Assembly: GCA_965224105.1 (NCBI GenBank)
Contig: CBDCYH010000002.1
Span: 1,860,001 to 1,924,000 of the forward strand
From: CBDCYH01 sp965224105
GTDB lineage: Bacteria > Bacteroidota > Rhodothermia > Rhodothermales > JABDKH01
Length of the DNA: 64,000 nucleotides
Direction: 5' to 3'
Notes under the pieces: model-generated
Seen by the model: the letters and a program-made list of their open reading frames with translations, nothing else
Told to the model about the DNA's origin: nothing
Databases searched by the model: none
Shown: positions 41,796 through 51,315 of the stretch, piece by piece
Layout: each line of letters begins with the position of its first letter
Position numbering within the stretch: the first letter of the stretch is position 1
Made by a program: the position numbers and the translations under genes

Positions 41796-44700
41796 CTAGT
41801 GCAAATGCGGGGTATCGACGGCTTTAGCTGCTGGTGCCACGACCGGAATCTGCGCGTCGTCAGTTTTCGGACCTCGGCTGAAACTCCTACTCAGAGTTTG
41901 CGACAGCGAATCGAATGCCGAGTACAGAGCCGGCACGATGACAAGCGTAAGGAACGTAGCGAAAGCAAGTCCACCAATTATCGCTGCCCCCATCGGACCC
42001 CAAAACTGCGTGTTCTCGGATCCAAACTGTATGTTCGGATCGAAGTCAGTCATTAAGCCGATGAAGTCGATGCCAATTCCGAATGTTAACGGGATCAACC
42101 CAATGATTGTGGTAAGCGCGGTGAGCAAGACCGGACGCAATCTGGTTGCACCGCCATCGATAATCGCCTGTCTCTTGCTGAGGCCTCGTTCCCGTAACTG
42201 CTGTACGTAGTCGATGAGGACGATATTGTTGTTGACAACAATTCCCGCCAGGCTGATTACACCGATGAAGGTCATCAGACCGAACGGTGTGTGCGTGAGG
42301 ATCAGGGAGAGCAGAACCCCGATCAGGCTTAATCCTACCGCAACCATTATGATAAACGGCAGGCTTATCCGGTTGAACTGTGCGACCATGATGAGGAAGA
42401 TGATGGCTACCGCGATTAGCAAGGCTCGGGTCAGGAAGCCGAACGCTTCTGCCTGTTCCTCATTTTCGCCTGTGTAGGAAAGAGAGTACCCGGGAGGCAG
42501 TGCGGCTTCGTATGGTGCGAGGAAGGCTTGTACCTGCATGAGAACCGCTTGTGCGTTGAAGCCTTCCGCGGCGTCGCCGACAACGGTTGCCACTCTGTTT
42601 AGGTCAAGTCGCGTTATCGAACCGAGCCCTCCTCCGATGTCAAAGTCGGCAACCGACACAATGGGGATTTGCTGTCCCTCGTGTACGATGGTGAGGTTTT
42701 TCAGGCTTTCCAGGCTGGCTCTGTCGTTTTCTTTTAGTCGAACAGTGATGTCGTACTCGTCCTCGCCGTCGCGGTACTTGCCGGCCTCGAATCCGTTTAC
42801 TGCCGACCGAATGGTTCTGGCTATATCTGATGTCGAGAGGCCTACGCGCGCGGCGCGTTCCCGGTCAATTCTAACCTGGAGTTCTGGCCGCCCTGCATTC
42901 ACGTCGTTCGAAACGTCCACCAGACCCGGGATTCGACCGCTCTCCGAAGCTGCACGGAGCGAATCTGTGAGCTCCTTGGCAATCCGGACAATTTCTGCAA
43001 AATCGTCCCCACCAACTTCGATGTTCACGGGGAGGCCGACGGGTGGACCTGCCGAATCTTTCGTGTAGCTGATGGTTGTTCCCGGGATTCCCGCCAGCCT
43101 CTCCCGGATGCGCGCCATCGTTTCTTTACTTGATTCAGCACGCTTGGCGTACTTCACCATGTTAAGTGTGATAACAGATTTTTCGGGTCGGGCCGCGCCA
43201 CCACCAAACATGATGTCGCCTCCGACTCCAACACCGGTTTGAATATTCTTGATGTTGTCGTGCGTTGGCTCATCACTTCCGATGAGATCGTTCAAGCGCG
43301 ACTGCACTTCTGTGGCAACCGCATTGCTGTGATCAATGTTGGTCCCAAGATCACTTTCAATCGCAACCTGGATCATGTTCGGATCTGTATCAGGAAATAA
43401 TTCTGTTCCTGCCGATGCGAAACCAAACATGATGAAAATCGCAATCAAACCGCCCAACGATCCCGTTATCAGTTTGGCTCGGTTATCGGTGAGCACCAGA
43501 TGTGGCTTGCGAGAGAACAGAATACCCAGTATGCCGAAGAGGATGATTATGGCGGGGAGGATCAGGAGATTCGCGACCGTTGTAAATTCCAGACCACCGG
43601 AAAACAGGGACATCAGCAAGAGAATCGCCACCGAAACCGCGGCAAATGCCAGGCCGGCTTTCACCGTTGAAGACTTGCCGAGGAAGAGCGTCTCGAGCGT
43701 GTGGAAAACGATCCCGAGTGCACCGATCCCAAACACGAGCATCGCGAGCAAATTGAGAATTTGCGCCGCGGCAGGCGCGACAATACTGCTAATGCTGAAC
43801 ACGAGGATAAGTAGTGCAAAGCCCACTGTGAACATGCCAAGCGAAAACGTATTCCGCAGGTACGCGCGTTTCACCGAGTAGTCCCGGTGCAGGACTGCAC
43901 CAATGAACTGCCGATATCTCACAATCAGAGCAGGAAGCCCGACATTAACGAACCAGTCGCCGATGGGTTTGAGTACGAACTTGTGCGAGTAGTACAAAAA
44001 GCCGCCGCCTAGCACCAGTACGACGAGCGTTTTCCAATTTGCCGATCCAACAACAAATGCCATGAACAACATTGCGGCTACAGAGAGGCGCTTGACTATC
44101 CTGGGAGTCGGTCCCTTCTTCTCCGAATCCAGTCTCACAAAGATTCCGGTGATAACGGGGTTGATGATGATGGCGACGAATAGGGAACTGGAGAGGGTGA
44201 CGATAAGCGTCAAGGGTAGGTAGCTCATGAACTCACCCATTATGCCAGGCCACATCAGCATCGGTGCAAACGCTGCGACGGTTGTAGCTGTCGATGCCAC
44301 CACCGGGCCTGCGACCTCTGCCGTTCCGAGCCTCGCCGCGTCAAACCGTGAGTGCCCCTCTTCGCGGAAGCGGTAGATGTTCTCGACGATTACAACCGCG
44401 TTGTCAACCAGCATTCCGAGCGCAATAATGAGGCTGAAGAGGATGACGAAGTTCAGCGTGTAGCCCAAGGCCATGAAAATGATGAACGAGATGAACATCG
44501 ACAATGGAATGGCGATGCCGACGAGGAATGCGTTCCGAATTCCAAGGAAAAACAGCAAAACGGCAACTACGAAAAAGAGTCCGCTGATGATGTTATTCTC
44601 CAGGTCGGCGACCATGATCTCCACTTGCTCACTTTGGTCGCCGGTGATTTCAACCAGCGTACCCGAGGGGAGGGGGTAGTTGTCGATTACGGCGTTTACG

Positions 44701-45650
44701 CGCTCTGCAGTTTCGAGAATATTTTCGCCCGATCGCTTTTTGATATTCAGGCTTATAACGTTCTGTACGCGGGCTTCCTCGATTGGCAACTTGATCAGCT
44801 CGTCGTCTTCCTCTCCATCGCGCTGGAAAACTTGCAGGCGTGCAAAAGAAACTCTGTCGCGAAATCCAAAGTCCACATCAGCTACATCGCGGACGTAAAT
44901 TGGTGATCCGTTGGGTGTATCGATCACCAGGTTTTCAATTTCGGATGGATCTTCGAATTCGCCATCAACGCGAACGAGATAGTTCATCCTGTCGACGTCA
45001 ACACTTCCTCCCGGAATGTTTGTGTTTTCGCTGCCGATTGTACCGACGACATCGTCAAAGGTGATATTGTATCCTTGCAGGCGGTTAAGGTCGACGTTGA
45101 CCTGGACTTCTCTTTCGAGCGCACCAACGACATCCACGCTCAGGATGGATGGGATAAGTTCTATTTCATCCGCGAGGTTGTCGGCCACTTCTTTCAACCT
45201 TGTCAGGGGATACTGCGCGGCAAGGTTGAGCGTAAGGATCGGAAACTCGGAGAAATCGATTTCTGTAATGATCGGTTCTTCCGAGTCGTTGGGAAGGTCT
45301 GGTTTTGCCAGGTCGACCTTGTCCCTGACTTTTTGCAGCGCATCATCGATGGAGATATCCGGGTTAAACTCCACGATGACTGTCGAGACGCCCTCGGTTG
45401 ATGTCGACCGGATATATTTAATGCCAGTTACACTCTGGACTTCTTGTTCGATCGGCTGAGTTATCAACGACTCGATATCATCCGGGCTCGCCCCGGGATA
45501 AATAGTCGTGACGATGATGTTTGGGATCTCGATCGATGGGAACGACTCCTTCGGGATCGTTATGTAAGTACCCAGTCCGGCAACGACCAGGATTGCGGTC
45601 AGCACGAGAACGCTGGTCCGGTACTTTATCGCGACGTTGGTGATCTTCAT
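41796..45650 (-). CDS. RND efflux permease with an extra six-segment membrane insertion
   Basis: 1,284 residues; ordinary HAE1-type pumps have about 1,040. The first half is normal (TM1 near 10-30, large periplasmic loop, LGMLVDNAVVIVEN at 411-424 in TM4). After TM6 (about 480-505) comes an extra block, residues about 510-725, with six hydrophobic segments (522-538, 541-556, 603-623, 631-651, 663-685, 691-713). The usual TM7 follows (726-748) leading to GTELFPDTDPN, then the second periplasmic loop and TM8-12. An even number of inserted segments keeps the topology. It should be the inner-membrane pump of the tripartite system with the MFP and TolC genes upstream. Substrate is unknown. Confidence 0.92.
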   Translation of the reverse strand: MKITNVAIKYRTSVLVLTAILVVAGLGTYITIPKESFPSIEIPNIIVTTIYPGASPDDIESLITQPIEQEVQSVTGIKYIRSTSTEGVSTVIVEFNPDISIDDALQKVRDKVDLAKPDLPNDSEEPIITEIDFSEFPILTLNLAAQYPLTRLKEVADNLADEIELIPSILSVDVVGALEREVQVNVDLNRLQGYNITFDDVVGTIGSENTNIPGGSVDVDRMNYLVRVDGEFEDPSEIENLVIDTPNGSPIYVRDVADVDFGFRDRVSFARLQVFQRDGEEDDELIKLPIEEARVQNVISLNIKKRSGENILETAERVNAVIDNYPLPSGTLVEITGDQSEQVEIMVADLENNIISGLFFVVAVLLFFLGIRNAFLVGIAIPLSMFISFIIFMALGYTLNFVILFSLIIALGMLVDNAVVIVENIYRFREEGHSRFDAARLGTAEVAGPVVASTATTVAAFAPMLMWPGIMGEFMSYLPLTLIVTLSSSLFVAIIINPVITGIFVRLDSEKKGPTPRIVKRLSVAAMLFMAFVVGSANWKTLVVLVLGGGFLYYSHKFVLKPIGDWFVNVGLPALIVRYRQFIGAVLHRDYSVKRAYLRNTFSLGMFTVGFALLILVFSISSIVAPAAAQILNLLAMLVFGIGALGIVFHTLETLFLGKSSTVKAGLAFAAVSVAILLLMSLFSGGLEFTTVANLLILPAIIILFGILGILFSRKPHLVLTDNRAKLITGSLGGLIAIFIMFGFASAGTELFPDTDPNMIQVAIESDLGTNIDHSNAVATEVQSRLNDLIGSDEPTHDNIKNIQTGVGVGGDIMFGGGAARPEKSVITLNMVKYAKRAESSKETMARIRERLAGIPGTTISYTKDSAGPPVGLPVNIEVGGDDFAEIVRIAKELTDSLRAASESGRIPGLVDVSNDVNAGRPELQVRIDRERAARVGLSTSDIARTIRSAVNGFEAGKYRDGEDEYDITVRLKENDRASLESLKNLTIVHEGQQIPIVSVADFDIGGGLGSITRLDLNRVATVVGDAAEGFNAQAVLMQVQAFLAPYEAALPPGYSLSYTGENEEQAEAFGFLTRALLIAVAIIFLIMVAQFNRISLPFIIMVAVGLSLIGVLLSLILTHTPFGLMTFIGVISLAGIVVNNNIVLIDYVQQLRERGLSKRQAIIDGGATRLRPVLLTALTTIIGLIPLTFGIGIDFIGLMTDFDPNIQFGSENTQFWGPMGAAIIGGLAFATFLTLVIVPALYSAFDSLSQTLSRSFSRGPKTDDAQIPVVAPAAKAVDTPHLH

Positions 45651-45668
45651 AATCGATACTCTTCTTGA

Positions 45669-46841
45669 TTAGCGCGATGCGCCTGCTGCGGACATCATGT
45701 TTGGGGAGTTAACGGGTTCGACATAGTCACCGGTCGACACATTGTTTTGCCCGGCGGTTATCAATCGGTCGCCAACCTCCAGACCTGCAATCACAACCGT
45801 CTTGCCATCATATGACGGACCTGCTTCGATCGTCCGGCGCCGGGCGGTTAGGTTCGATCCACTTCCTTCGACCACAAAAACACTCTCACCGACTTCATCC
45901 CTAATGATTGAATTCTGTGGTACAACTATCGCGTCGCGAACTGCGTCCACGAGTATTCGTGCTGATGCGACCATTTCGGGCTTCAGCTTGCCATCACGGT
46001 TGCGGATCTGAATTTCAACAGGGAAAGTCCTGCTCGCCGAGTCAATTACCTTGCCCACAAAGCTGACGCGTTCATCCATCGTCCCCATACCGTATGTAGA
46101 AAACTCGATCTCCGCGGGGGTGCCAACGCGGATATTCCCGGAATATCGTTCCGGTACTCCGACGCTCAGTTTCACGCGGCTGGTTTCGACAATCCTCGCG
46201 ATGGGTGATCCTGGAGCGACCTGCTCGCCGGTGTCGACGAAGTGTTGCTCCACCGTCCCGGAAAATGGAGCGGGGACGCGGGTAAATTGAATTTGCTTTT
46301 CCGCCTGGGCAACTAGTCCTTCCGCCCTGGCGACCTGCGCGCGAGCCTGGGCAAGCTGTGTCTGGATTTGCTCAAATTCAATAAAGCTGATGATTGAGTC
46401 GGCGTAGAGTTTTTCCTGTCGGGAGAACGTCTCCTCCGCGAGTTTCTTATTTGCAGTTGCAACCTCGAGCTCGGCCTTGGCCTGTGTGAGGGTTGCGTTT
46501 GCAATCGTCGCATCCAGATTTGCAACCGATTGTCCTCGTCGAATGGCGGTTCCAAGGGATACAAGTCTGTTTACAGAGCCCGCGGTTTGCGCAGAGAGCA
46601 CGGCATCGTTCAGCGCCTTAACAGAGCCCGTAAGGACTATGCGATCCTCGAACTCGCTCCGTTCGATCGTCTGTGTCTCTACCCGAATTACGCGACGGTT
46701 TGTCTCCACGGGCGTAGCCGCCGTCGTTGTTTCAGTTACAGATTCCCCGCCCTCTTCTCCGGAGGTACATCCTGCCAACACCGAGGTAGCCATCAAAGCG
46801 ACAAGTACGGCCGTTGTTTTTCCAGATTCAAAAAGCTTCAT
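45669..46841 (-). CDS. RND periplasmic adaptor (membrane fusion protein)
   Basis: 390 residues. A lipoprotein signal ends at C25 (VLAGC). Barrel-sandwich half-motifs flank a long alpha-hairpin rich in Ala, Gln and Glu (about 110-180), followed by beta-barrel and membrane-proximal domains (TRVKLSVGVPERY and VIAGLEVGDRLITAGQ). It links the inner-membrane pump to the TolC-like channel. It sits between the two, 18 nt upstream of the pump gene and 12 nt after the TolC-like gene. Confidence 0.93.
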   Translation of the reverse strand: MKLFESGKTTAVLVALMATSVLAGCTSGEEGGESVTETTTAATPVETNRRVIRVETQTIERSEFEDRIVLTGSVKALNDAVLSAQTAGSVNRLVSLGTAIRRGQSVANLDATIANATLTQAKAELEVATANKKLAEETFSRQEKLYADSIISFIEFEQIQTQLAQARAQVARAEGLVAQAEKQIQFTRVPAPFSGTVEQHFVDTGEQVAPGSPIARIVETSRVKLSVGVPERYSGNIRVGTPAEIEFSTYGMGTMDERVSFVGKVIDSASRTFPVEIQIRNRDGKLKPEMVASARILVDAVRDAIVVPQNSIIRDEVGESVFVVEGSGSNLTARRRTIEAGPSYDGKTVVIAGLEVGDRLITAGQNNVSTGDYVEPVNSPNMMSAAGASR

Positions 46842-46853
46842 AGTGTTGAGCAG

Positions 46854-48434
46854 TTAGTTTATTGAAAGTGTCTTCTCGTCTACAATGGCTGGTACACCCA
46901 TCGCAGTTTCAAGAGCACTCAGTGACACCAGGTAATCGTGAATCGCCTGGTAGTAGGAAAGTCGACTTTGGTCGAGGAGGTCGGATGCCTGGCGCTCATC
47001 GAGCTGACTGGCAACTCCCTCGCCCAGACGGGTCCGCACGTATTGATAGTTGAGCTCGGCTGCCTCCATGTTGTCCTCCTGCGCAGCGATGCGTGCCCTT
47101 GCTGCCACCATGGTGCGCTGAGCTGACTGAATCTCCATCCGAATGTTGTCTGCCAGTTGGTCTGCCATCAGGGCGGCTCGGGTACGGGCGGCACGGCGTT
47201 GTTGGACCAACGCAGATGTTCTTCTCCCATCAAACAACGTCCAGCGCAGAGACAATCCGACAGACACCGTGAAGTCCCAATAGTTGTCGGAGAATATTCC
47301 GTTCTGCCCGACCTGGAATTTGAATGGGTCGTCGGGATCAGCTACCGTGAACTGCCTAACGTCGGGCACATTGCCGATGTAGTTGAAGTTCGCGAATGCG
47401 GATAGCGAAGGAAAGAATCCACCGCGTTCAGCCTTGATGCGCAAGTTCTCCAGATCTATTGCCAGCAGCGCCTGTTCATAGTCAGGTCGGCGTTGCAGTG
47501 CTTCGTCGATGTTGTCTCCGGTAGACGTCTGGATCATCATCGCTGTCTCGACCTGGTCGAAATCGCCGGACAATCGAATCGGCTGCGATACCGGAAGACC
47601 GATGGTGATCTTGAGATTGTCCAGGGCCTGCGTAGCCCTGTTGCGCGACTCGATCAGGTTGCTTTCGAGGTTAGACACTGCAACCTGGGCGCTTAGACGA
47701 GAATACTTTGGCAAAATCCCCTGCGAGACCCGTATTGCGGTCTCGTTGTGTGTTTTCCTTGTCCGTTCGAGGGATGCTCGTACCACGTCTGACTGCTGCT
47801 GTGCAAGGAGAGCACCGTAGTAGGCCCTAATGGTCGCATCGACGGCCAATTGTTCACTTCTCCGGAGGCCGGCCTTGTTTATAGAGCGCAAGTATTTTGC
47901 TCCCGCATTCGCTCCCATGAAAGCGGCGATATCGAAAATCTTTTGCTCGACGCTAATGCCGCTAATAACCTGGTTCGGGACAGCGAATGGGTTGTCCGAC
48001 TGATTCAGTTCGATTCCGGCATCTGCCAATCCCCGGTTTCTTCTTTCAAAAAAGTCAGCGAGCGTGATAGGTTCTGTTGTCGGATCCGAATCAACCCGCG
48101 CATTTTCATTGAACGCCAGCCAGTCGACAAAAGCGAAAGATGCGAACAGACTGCCTGCATCGGACCCGGAGAACGGGTTGGCACTTTTGACGTTGCGTGT
48201 ATAAGAGGACGAGAAGTTTACCTGAGGGAAGAGGCTAGACCAGCCCTGCTTAATCAGACCATCCGCTTCGTATACATTTACTTCGGCTTGCCGCACCGCA
48301 TAGGACTTTGCCAAAGCCATCTGCTTGGCGTCATCTATTGTGAGCAGGATAGATTCCACGTTGTCCTGGGCGAAGGATGGGCTTTGTCCAAGGACCAGGG
48401 TTAGCACCGAGAGGAAAAAGAGTCTTTTAATCAT
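46854..48434 (-). CDS. TolC-family outer-membrane efflux channel
   Basis: 526 residues from the ATG at 48434, which overlaps the TetR stop in ATGATTAA; a start five codons upstream is also possible. A signal peptide ends in SFA-Q. Two long helical repeats with small beta parts follow (LTIDDAKQMALAKSYAVRQAEVN at one end, AAELNYQYVRTRLGEGVASQLD at the other), the OEP pattern. It forms the outer-membrane exit duct of the efflux pump. Confidence 0.93.
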   Translation of the reverse strand: MIKRLFFLSVLTLVLGQSPSFAQDNVESILLTIDDAKQMALAKSYAVRQAEVNVYEADGLIKQGWSSLFPQVNFSSSYTRNVKSANPFSGSDAGSLFASFAFVDWLAFNENARVDSDPTTEPITLADFFERRNRGLADAGIELNQSDNPFAVPNQVISGISVEQKIFDIAAFMGANAGAKYLRSINKAGLRRSEQLAVDATIRAYYGALLAQQQSDVVRASLERTRKTHNETAIRVSQGILPKYSRLSAQVAVSNLESNLIESRNRATQALDNLKITIGLPVSQPIRLSGDFDQVETAMMIQTSTGDNIDEALQRRPDYEQALLAIDLENLRIKAERGGFFPSLSAFANFNYIGNVPDVRQFTVADPDDPFKFQVGQNGIFSDNYWDFTVSVGLSLRWTLFDGRRTSALVQQRRAARTRAALMADQLADNIRMEIQSAQRTMVAARARIAAQEDNMEAAELNYQYVRTRLGEGVASQLDERQASDLLDQSRLSYYQAIHDYLVSLSALETAMGVPAIVDEKTLSIN

Positions 48435-49137
48435 TCGCGGGTACGTCATGAGTATTGAGAAGGCCGTCGAAGAGAAGGCTCATAAGAAGTCCGACACGCT
48501 CGTCGACGGTTGGGCCTTCTGAGTTGGCGTTCTTGCATTCCATTTTGGTATGCATCTGGCAGCCATTAATATTGCCAATGAGCATATGAGCCACGGCGTG
48601 TGGCGGAAGGGGTTTCATTCTGCCTAGCTGGCACGCGCACTGAAGCGGCGGGATCAGCGCATCGATTAATCTTTGTCGTTGCTTTGAGAAATATGGCGCT
48701 TTGGGATCATCATCAGACAAGACCCGGAGCGTTTCTTTGACGACGATAACGAATTGGTTTTGGACCTCGTCGTAATACTGCAGCACGGCCCGGGCAAAAC
48801 TCTCGAACGCCTTCCTTGTGTCTGCGGCGATCCGGTCGTCAACTAACTCTCTCTCCGCAATCTCGACCAGGTTGTCGTAGAGTTCGTCGACTATGGAGTA
48901 GAGGATCTCTTCTTTCCCGGACGGGAAATAGTTATAGAGTGTGCCTTTCCCGTATTCCGCGGTTTTTGCGATCTCGTCCAGGGTCGCCTTGGCATAGCTG
49001 CGGGAGGCCATCACTTTGGCCGCCGCATCGAGCATTTCGCTCTTCCGGCGGGCCTTTTCTCTCTCTTTACGGGGCAGGGCGATCGACAAGGGAATCAGAA
49101 AAGTGACTAATGGGTCATAATCAGGACCGTACGTCAC
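48427..49137 (-). CDS. TetR/AcrR-family transcriptional regulator
   Basis: 236 residues from a GTG at 49137 preceded by GGGAA. The N-terminal 25 residues lack similarity, so a later TTG (49089) is possible. A helix-turn-helix domain runs from about residue 30 to 85, with MLDAAAKVMASRSYAKATLDE and the typical YGKGTLYNYFPSGKEEI. The C-terminal ligand-binding domain is helical and holds several cysteines near QCACQ and MECKNA. It most likely represses the efflux operon it leads and is released by a pump substrate. I could not find a clear operator palindrome upstream. Confidence 0.9.
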   Translation of the reverse strand: MTYGPDYDPLVTFLIPLSIALPRKEREKARRKSEMLDAAAKVMASRSYAKATLDEIAKTAEYGKGTLYNYFPSGKEEILYSIVDELYDNLVEIAERELVDDRIAADTRKAFESFARAVLQYYDEVQNQFVIVVKETLRVLSDDDPKAPYFSKQRQRLIDALIPPLQCACQLGRMKPLPPHAVAHMLIGNINGCQMHTKMECKNANSEGPTVDERVGLLMSLLFDGLLNTHDVPAND

Positions 49138-49191
49138 CTATTCCCGAAAGGATGCATTCAGGTCGTCAAGATACCATGAAGACAGGCCGGC

Positions 49192-50271
49192 CTACAGGTA
49201 TTTCTCCTGTTGATGTGCTTGCAGGTAATTCACCACGTCTTTTACCTGCTGGGAGTTGTCCCGTCGACAAATAAGGACAGCATCTTTCGACTCCACCACC
49301 ACGGTGTCCTCCATGCCGATTAGAACAATCAGTTTTTCGGATGACTGCACGTAGCAGTTGGTGGAACTTTGGAAGATCACTTCGCCGGTGACGGCGTTGC
49401 CATTCTGATCTTTCTCCGACTGCGTATAGACGGCATGCCAGTCGCCAACGTCACTCCATCCGAATGAGCCAGGCACAACAAACACGTCGTGCGCCCTTTC
49501 CATAACTCCGTAGTCGATTGAAATACTCGGGCTTTGCTCAAAGGCCTCGGCGACCTCTTTCCGCGATGCGCTATCGCCGCAATTCGCAAACGCCCTATGG
49601 ACGGTAGGCAGGTGCCTGCTAACGTTGTCCAGGATCGCATCTGCGCTCCAGATAAACATACCCGAGTTCCAGAGAAAATCGCCGGAGTCGATGAAGCGTT
49701 CTGCCGTCTCGACATCGGGTTTTTCGGCGAAAGTCCGCACTGGTAGAGCCCGCAGTTCGTCGTCTGAATCTTTTTCAAACTGTCGGTCGAACTGGACATA
49801 CCCGTAGCCCGTGGCTGGATGGGTAGGTGTTATGCCGATTGTGAGAAGAGTTCCGGGTTCTTTGGCTTTGTTGATAGCGGTGTTAAGCACGTTGTGAAAA
49901 GAACCAACGTGCTTAATCACGTGGTCGCTCGGAAGCACCACCATTATTGCACCCGGGTCTCGGTCTTTGAGGACCCTTGCTGCGTAGGCGATACACGGAG
50001 CCGTATTCCTGGAAATGGGCTCTGCGAGAATGTTTTCAGACGGGACGCGGGGGAGCTGCTCTTGTACCAGGTCCACGTAGCGCTCATTCGTAACAATCAG
50101 GCAGCGTTCTGGAGGGATAAGTCCTGCCAGCCGCGCGATAGTCTCCTGAATAAGTGTAGTGGAGCCGAACACTTTTTGGAACTGCTTTGGCTTGTCCTTT
50201 CTGCTTTTCGGCCAGAAGCGGGTACCAATTCCGCCTGCCATTATCACCGCGTAAGTATTCGTGCTTTCCAT
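49192..50271 (-). CDS. manC: Mannose-1-phosphate guanylyltransferase
   Basis: 359 residues. It forms GDP-mannose from mannose-1-phosphate and GTP. The nucleotidyltransferase signature MAGGIGTRFWPKSRKDKPKQF starts at residue 11; SRNTAPCIAYAA, VLPSDHVI and FAEKPD follow. It has only the pyrophosphorylase part, without the C-terminal isomerase domain of bifunctional ManC. GDP-mannose would feed the neighbouring polysaccharide genes. It lies 9 nt after the glycosyltransferase gene. Confidence 0.93.
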   Translation of the reverse strand: MESTNTYAVIMAGGIGTRFWPKSRKDKPKQFQKVFGSTTLIQETIARLAGLIPPERCLIVTNERYVDLVQEQLPRVPSENILAEPISRNTAPCIAYAARVLKDRDPGAIMVVLPSDHVIKHVGSFHNVLNTAINKAKEPGTLLTIGITPTHPATGYGYVQFDRQFEKDSDDELRALPVRTFAEKPDVETAERFIDSGDFLWNSGMFIWSADAILDNVSRHLPTVHRAFANCGDSASRKEVAEAFEQSPSISIDYGVMERAHDVFVVPGSFGWSDVGDWHAVYTQSEKDQNGNAVTGEVIFQSSTNCYVQSSEKLIVLIGMEDTVVVESKDAVLICRRDNSQQVKDVVNYLQAHQQEKYL

Positions 50272-50280
50272 GTTGTTGAT

Positions 50281-51174
50281 CTAGTTCCAGAGTCTACCGT
50301 AGTTGGCTTTCAGGTATTCTACCGCCTCCGGCGAAAGTTTCGACCGGGAGCCGTTCTTGCTCGTCTCAACTCCCGACCGAATTGCATCAAACAGTGAACG
50401 AATTCCACCGCCGCGTAGGGAGTCGACAAAATATCTGCTAAACCACGAGAGCAGATATACAAATCGGTAGGGCATCGGAAGGTGCTTTCGAGCAATCAGG
50501 ATGCGATTCCTTGGGTGATGGAAGAACTGGCGTCGATGCAATTCGGCGGACAAATTTTTTGGACGTTCGTGTTCTACAACAACATCGGCGGCATATGCGA
50601 TTTTGTAACCAGCGTTGATGAGTCGATACGATAGATCCAACTCCTCGTGCCCGTATTCAAACTCGGGGTCAAAGAATCCGCATTTTTCCAGTGCTTTCGT
50701 CCGGAGACAAACGCCGCCGCCGAGGAAATAGGAGGCGAGCGAATTTTTTTCACCCAGTGCCGGATTGGACCTTCGATATTTCTGCGCAAATGGGACGAGC
50801 AGTTTTTCACCATCTTCGACATGATCGACTATGCGGAATGCGAGGGCTGCGACTGAATCGTCTGCCATGTGGTCCTGTATTCGACTCATCGCGTCGGGAT
50901 GGGAGAACCAGGCGTCGTCGTCCAGGTGGACGCACAGATCTCCACTTGCCGCCCGCAACAGATTATTCTTACTTTCTGACACGCCCAAGCTACTTGCGCT
51001 ACTTATTACGTTTACGCGGAGGCCCGATACAGAAGATAAATCTGGCGTCGTCTCCGAATTGTTGTCCAGCACGATACACTCAAAAGGAGCGGGCTCCAGA
51101 TTCGCGATGCTCTGCAGGCACCGGTCCAGCTCGCGTGGACGGTCGCTTGTGGCGATGAGAACAGAAATATTCAC
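50281..51174 (-). CDS. Family 2 glycosyltransferase
   Basis: 297 residues from a GTG at 51174, which begins the fold directly (NISVLIATSDRPREL); a longer frame to 51225 is possible. GT-A signatures are VLDNNSE for the nucleotide, the metal-binding DDDAWF (DxD), and EYGHEELDLSYRL near the C-terminus, like rhamnosyl/galactosyl-type transferases. It would add one sugar from a nucleotide-sugar donor to the surface polysaccharide. It is followed by manC and is divergent from the flippase gene. Confidence 0.88.
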   Translation of the reverse strand: MNISVLIATSDRPRELDRCLQSIANLEPAPFECIVLDNNSETTPDLSSVSGLRVNVISSASSLGVSESKNNLLRAASGDLCVHLDDDAWFSHPDAMSRIQDHMADDSVAALAFRIVDHVEDGEKLLVPFAQKYRRSNPALGEKNSLASYFLGGGVCLRTKALEKCGFFDPEFEYGHEELDLSYRLINAGYKIAYAADVVVEHERPKNLSAELHRRQFFHHPRNRILIARKHLPMPYRFVYLLSWFSRYFVDSLRGGGIRSLFDAIRSGVETSKNGSRSKLSPEAVEYLKANYGRLWN

Positions 51175-51294
51175 GACGTTCCGGTTGGAGAGTAGCACCG
51201 CAATAATATAGCAACCGGGACCCATTGCCCCCGTCGTTTGGCACCAAGTTTACACTCACCGTCGGAGTCGCCGCGAAGCCCTCGCGGGATAGTA

Positions 51295-51315
51295 GCCAGC
51301 ATGGTTAATGCTGGC
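51295..51315 (+). repeat. Hairpin covering the flippase start codon
   Basis: GCCAGCAT (51295-51302) and ATGCTGGC (51308-51315) form a perfect 8-bp stem around the loop GGTTA. The ATG at 51301 lies inside the stem and loop edge. This could limit translation start, or be chance. Confidence 0.35.

Noticed and set aside
44352..44906. Open frame of 184 codons antisense to the RND gene
   Set aside because: Extreme acidic composition is the reverse image of membrane-helix codons; no start context or neighbour supports it.
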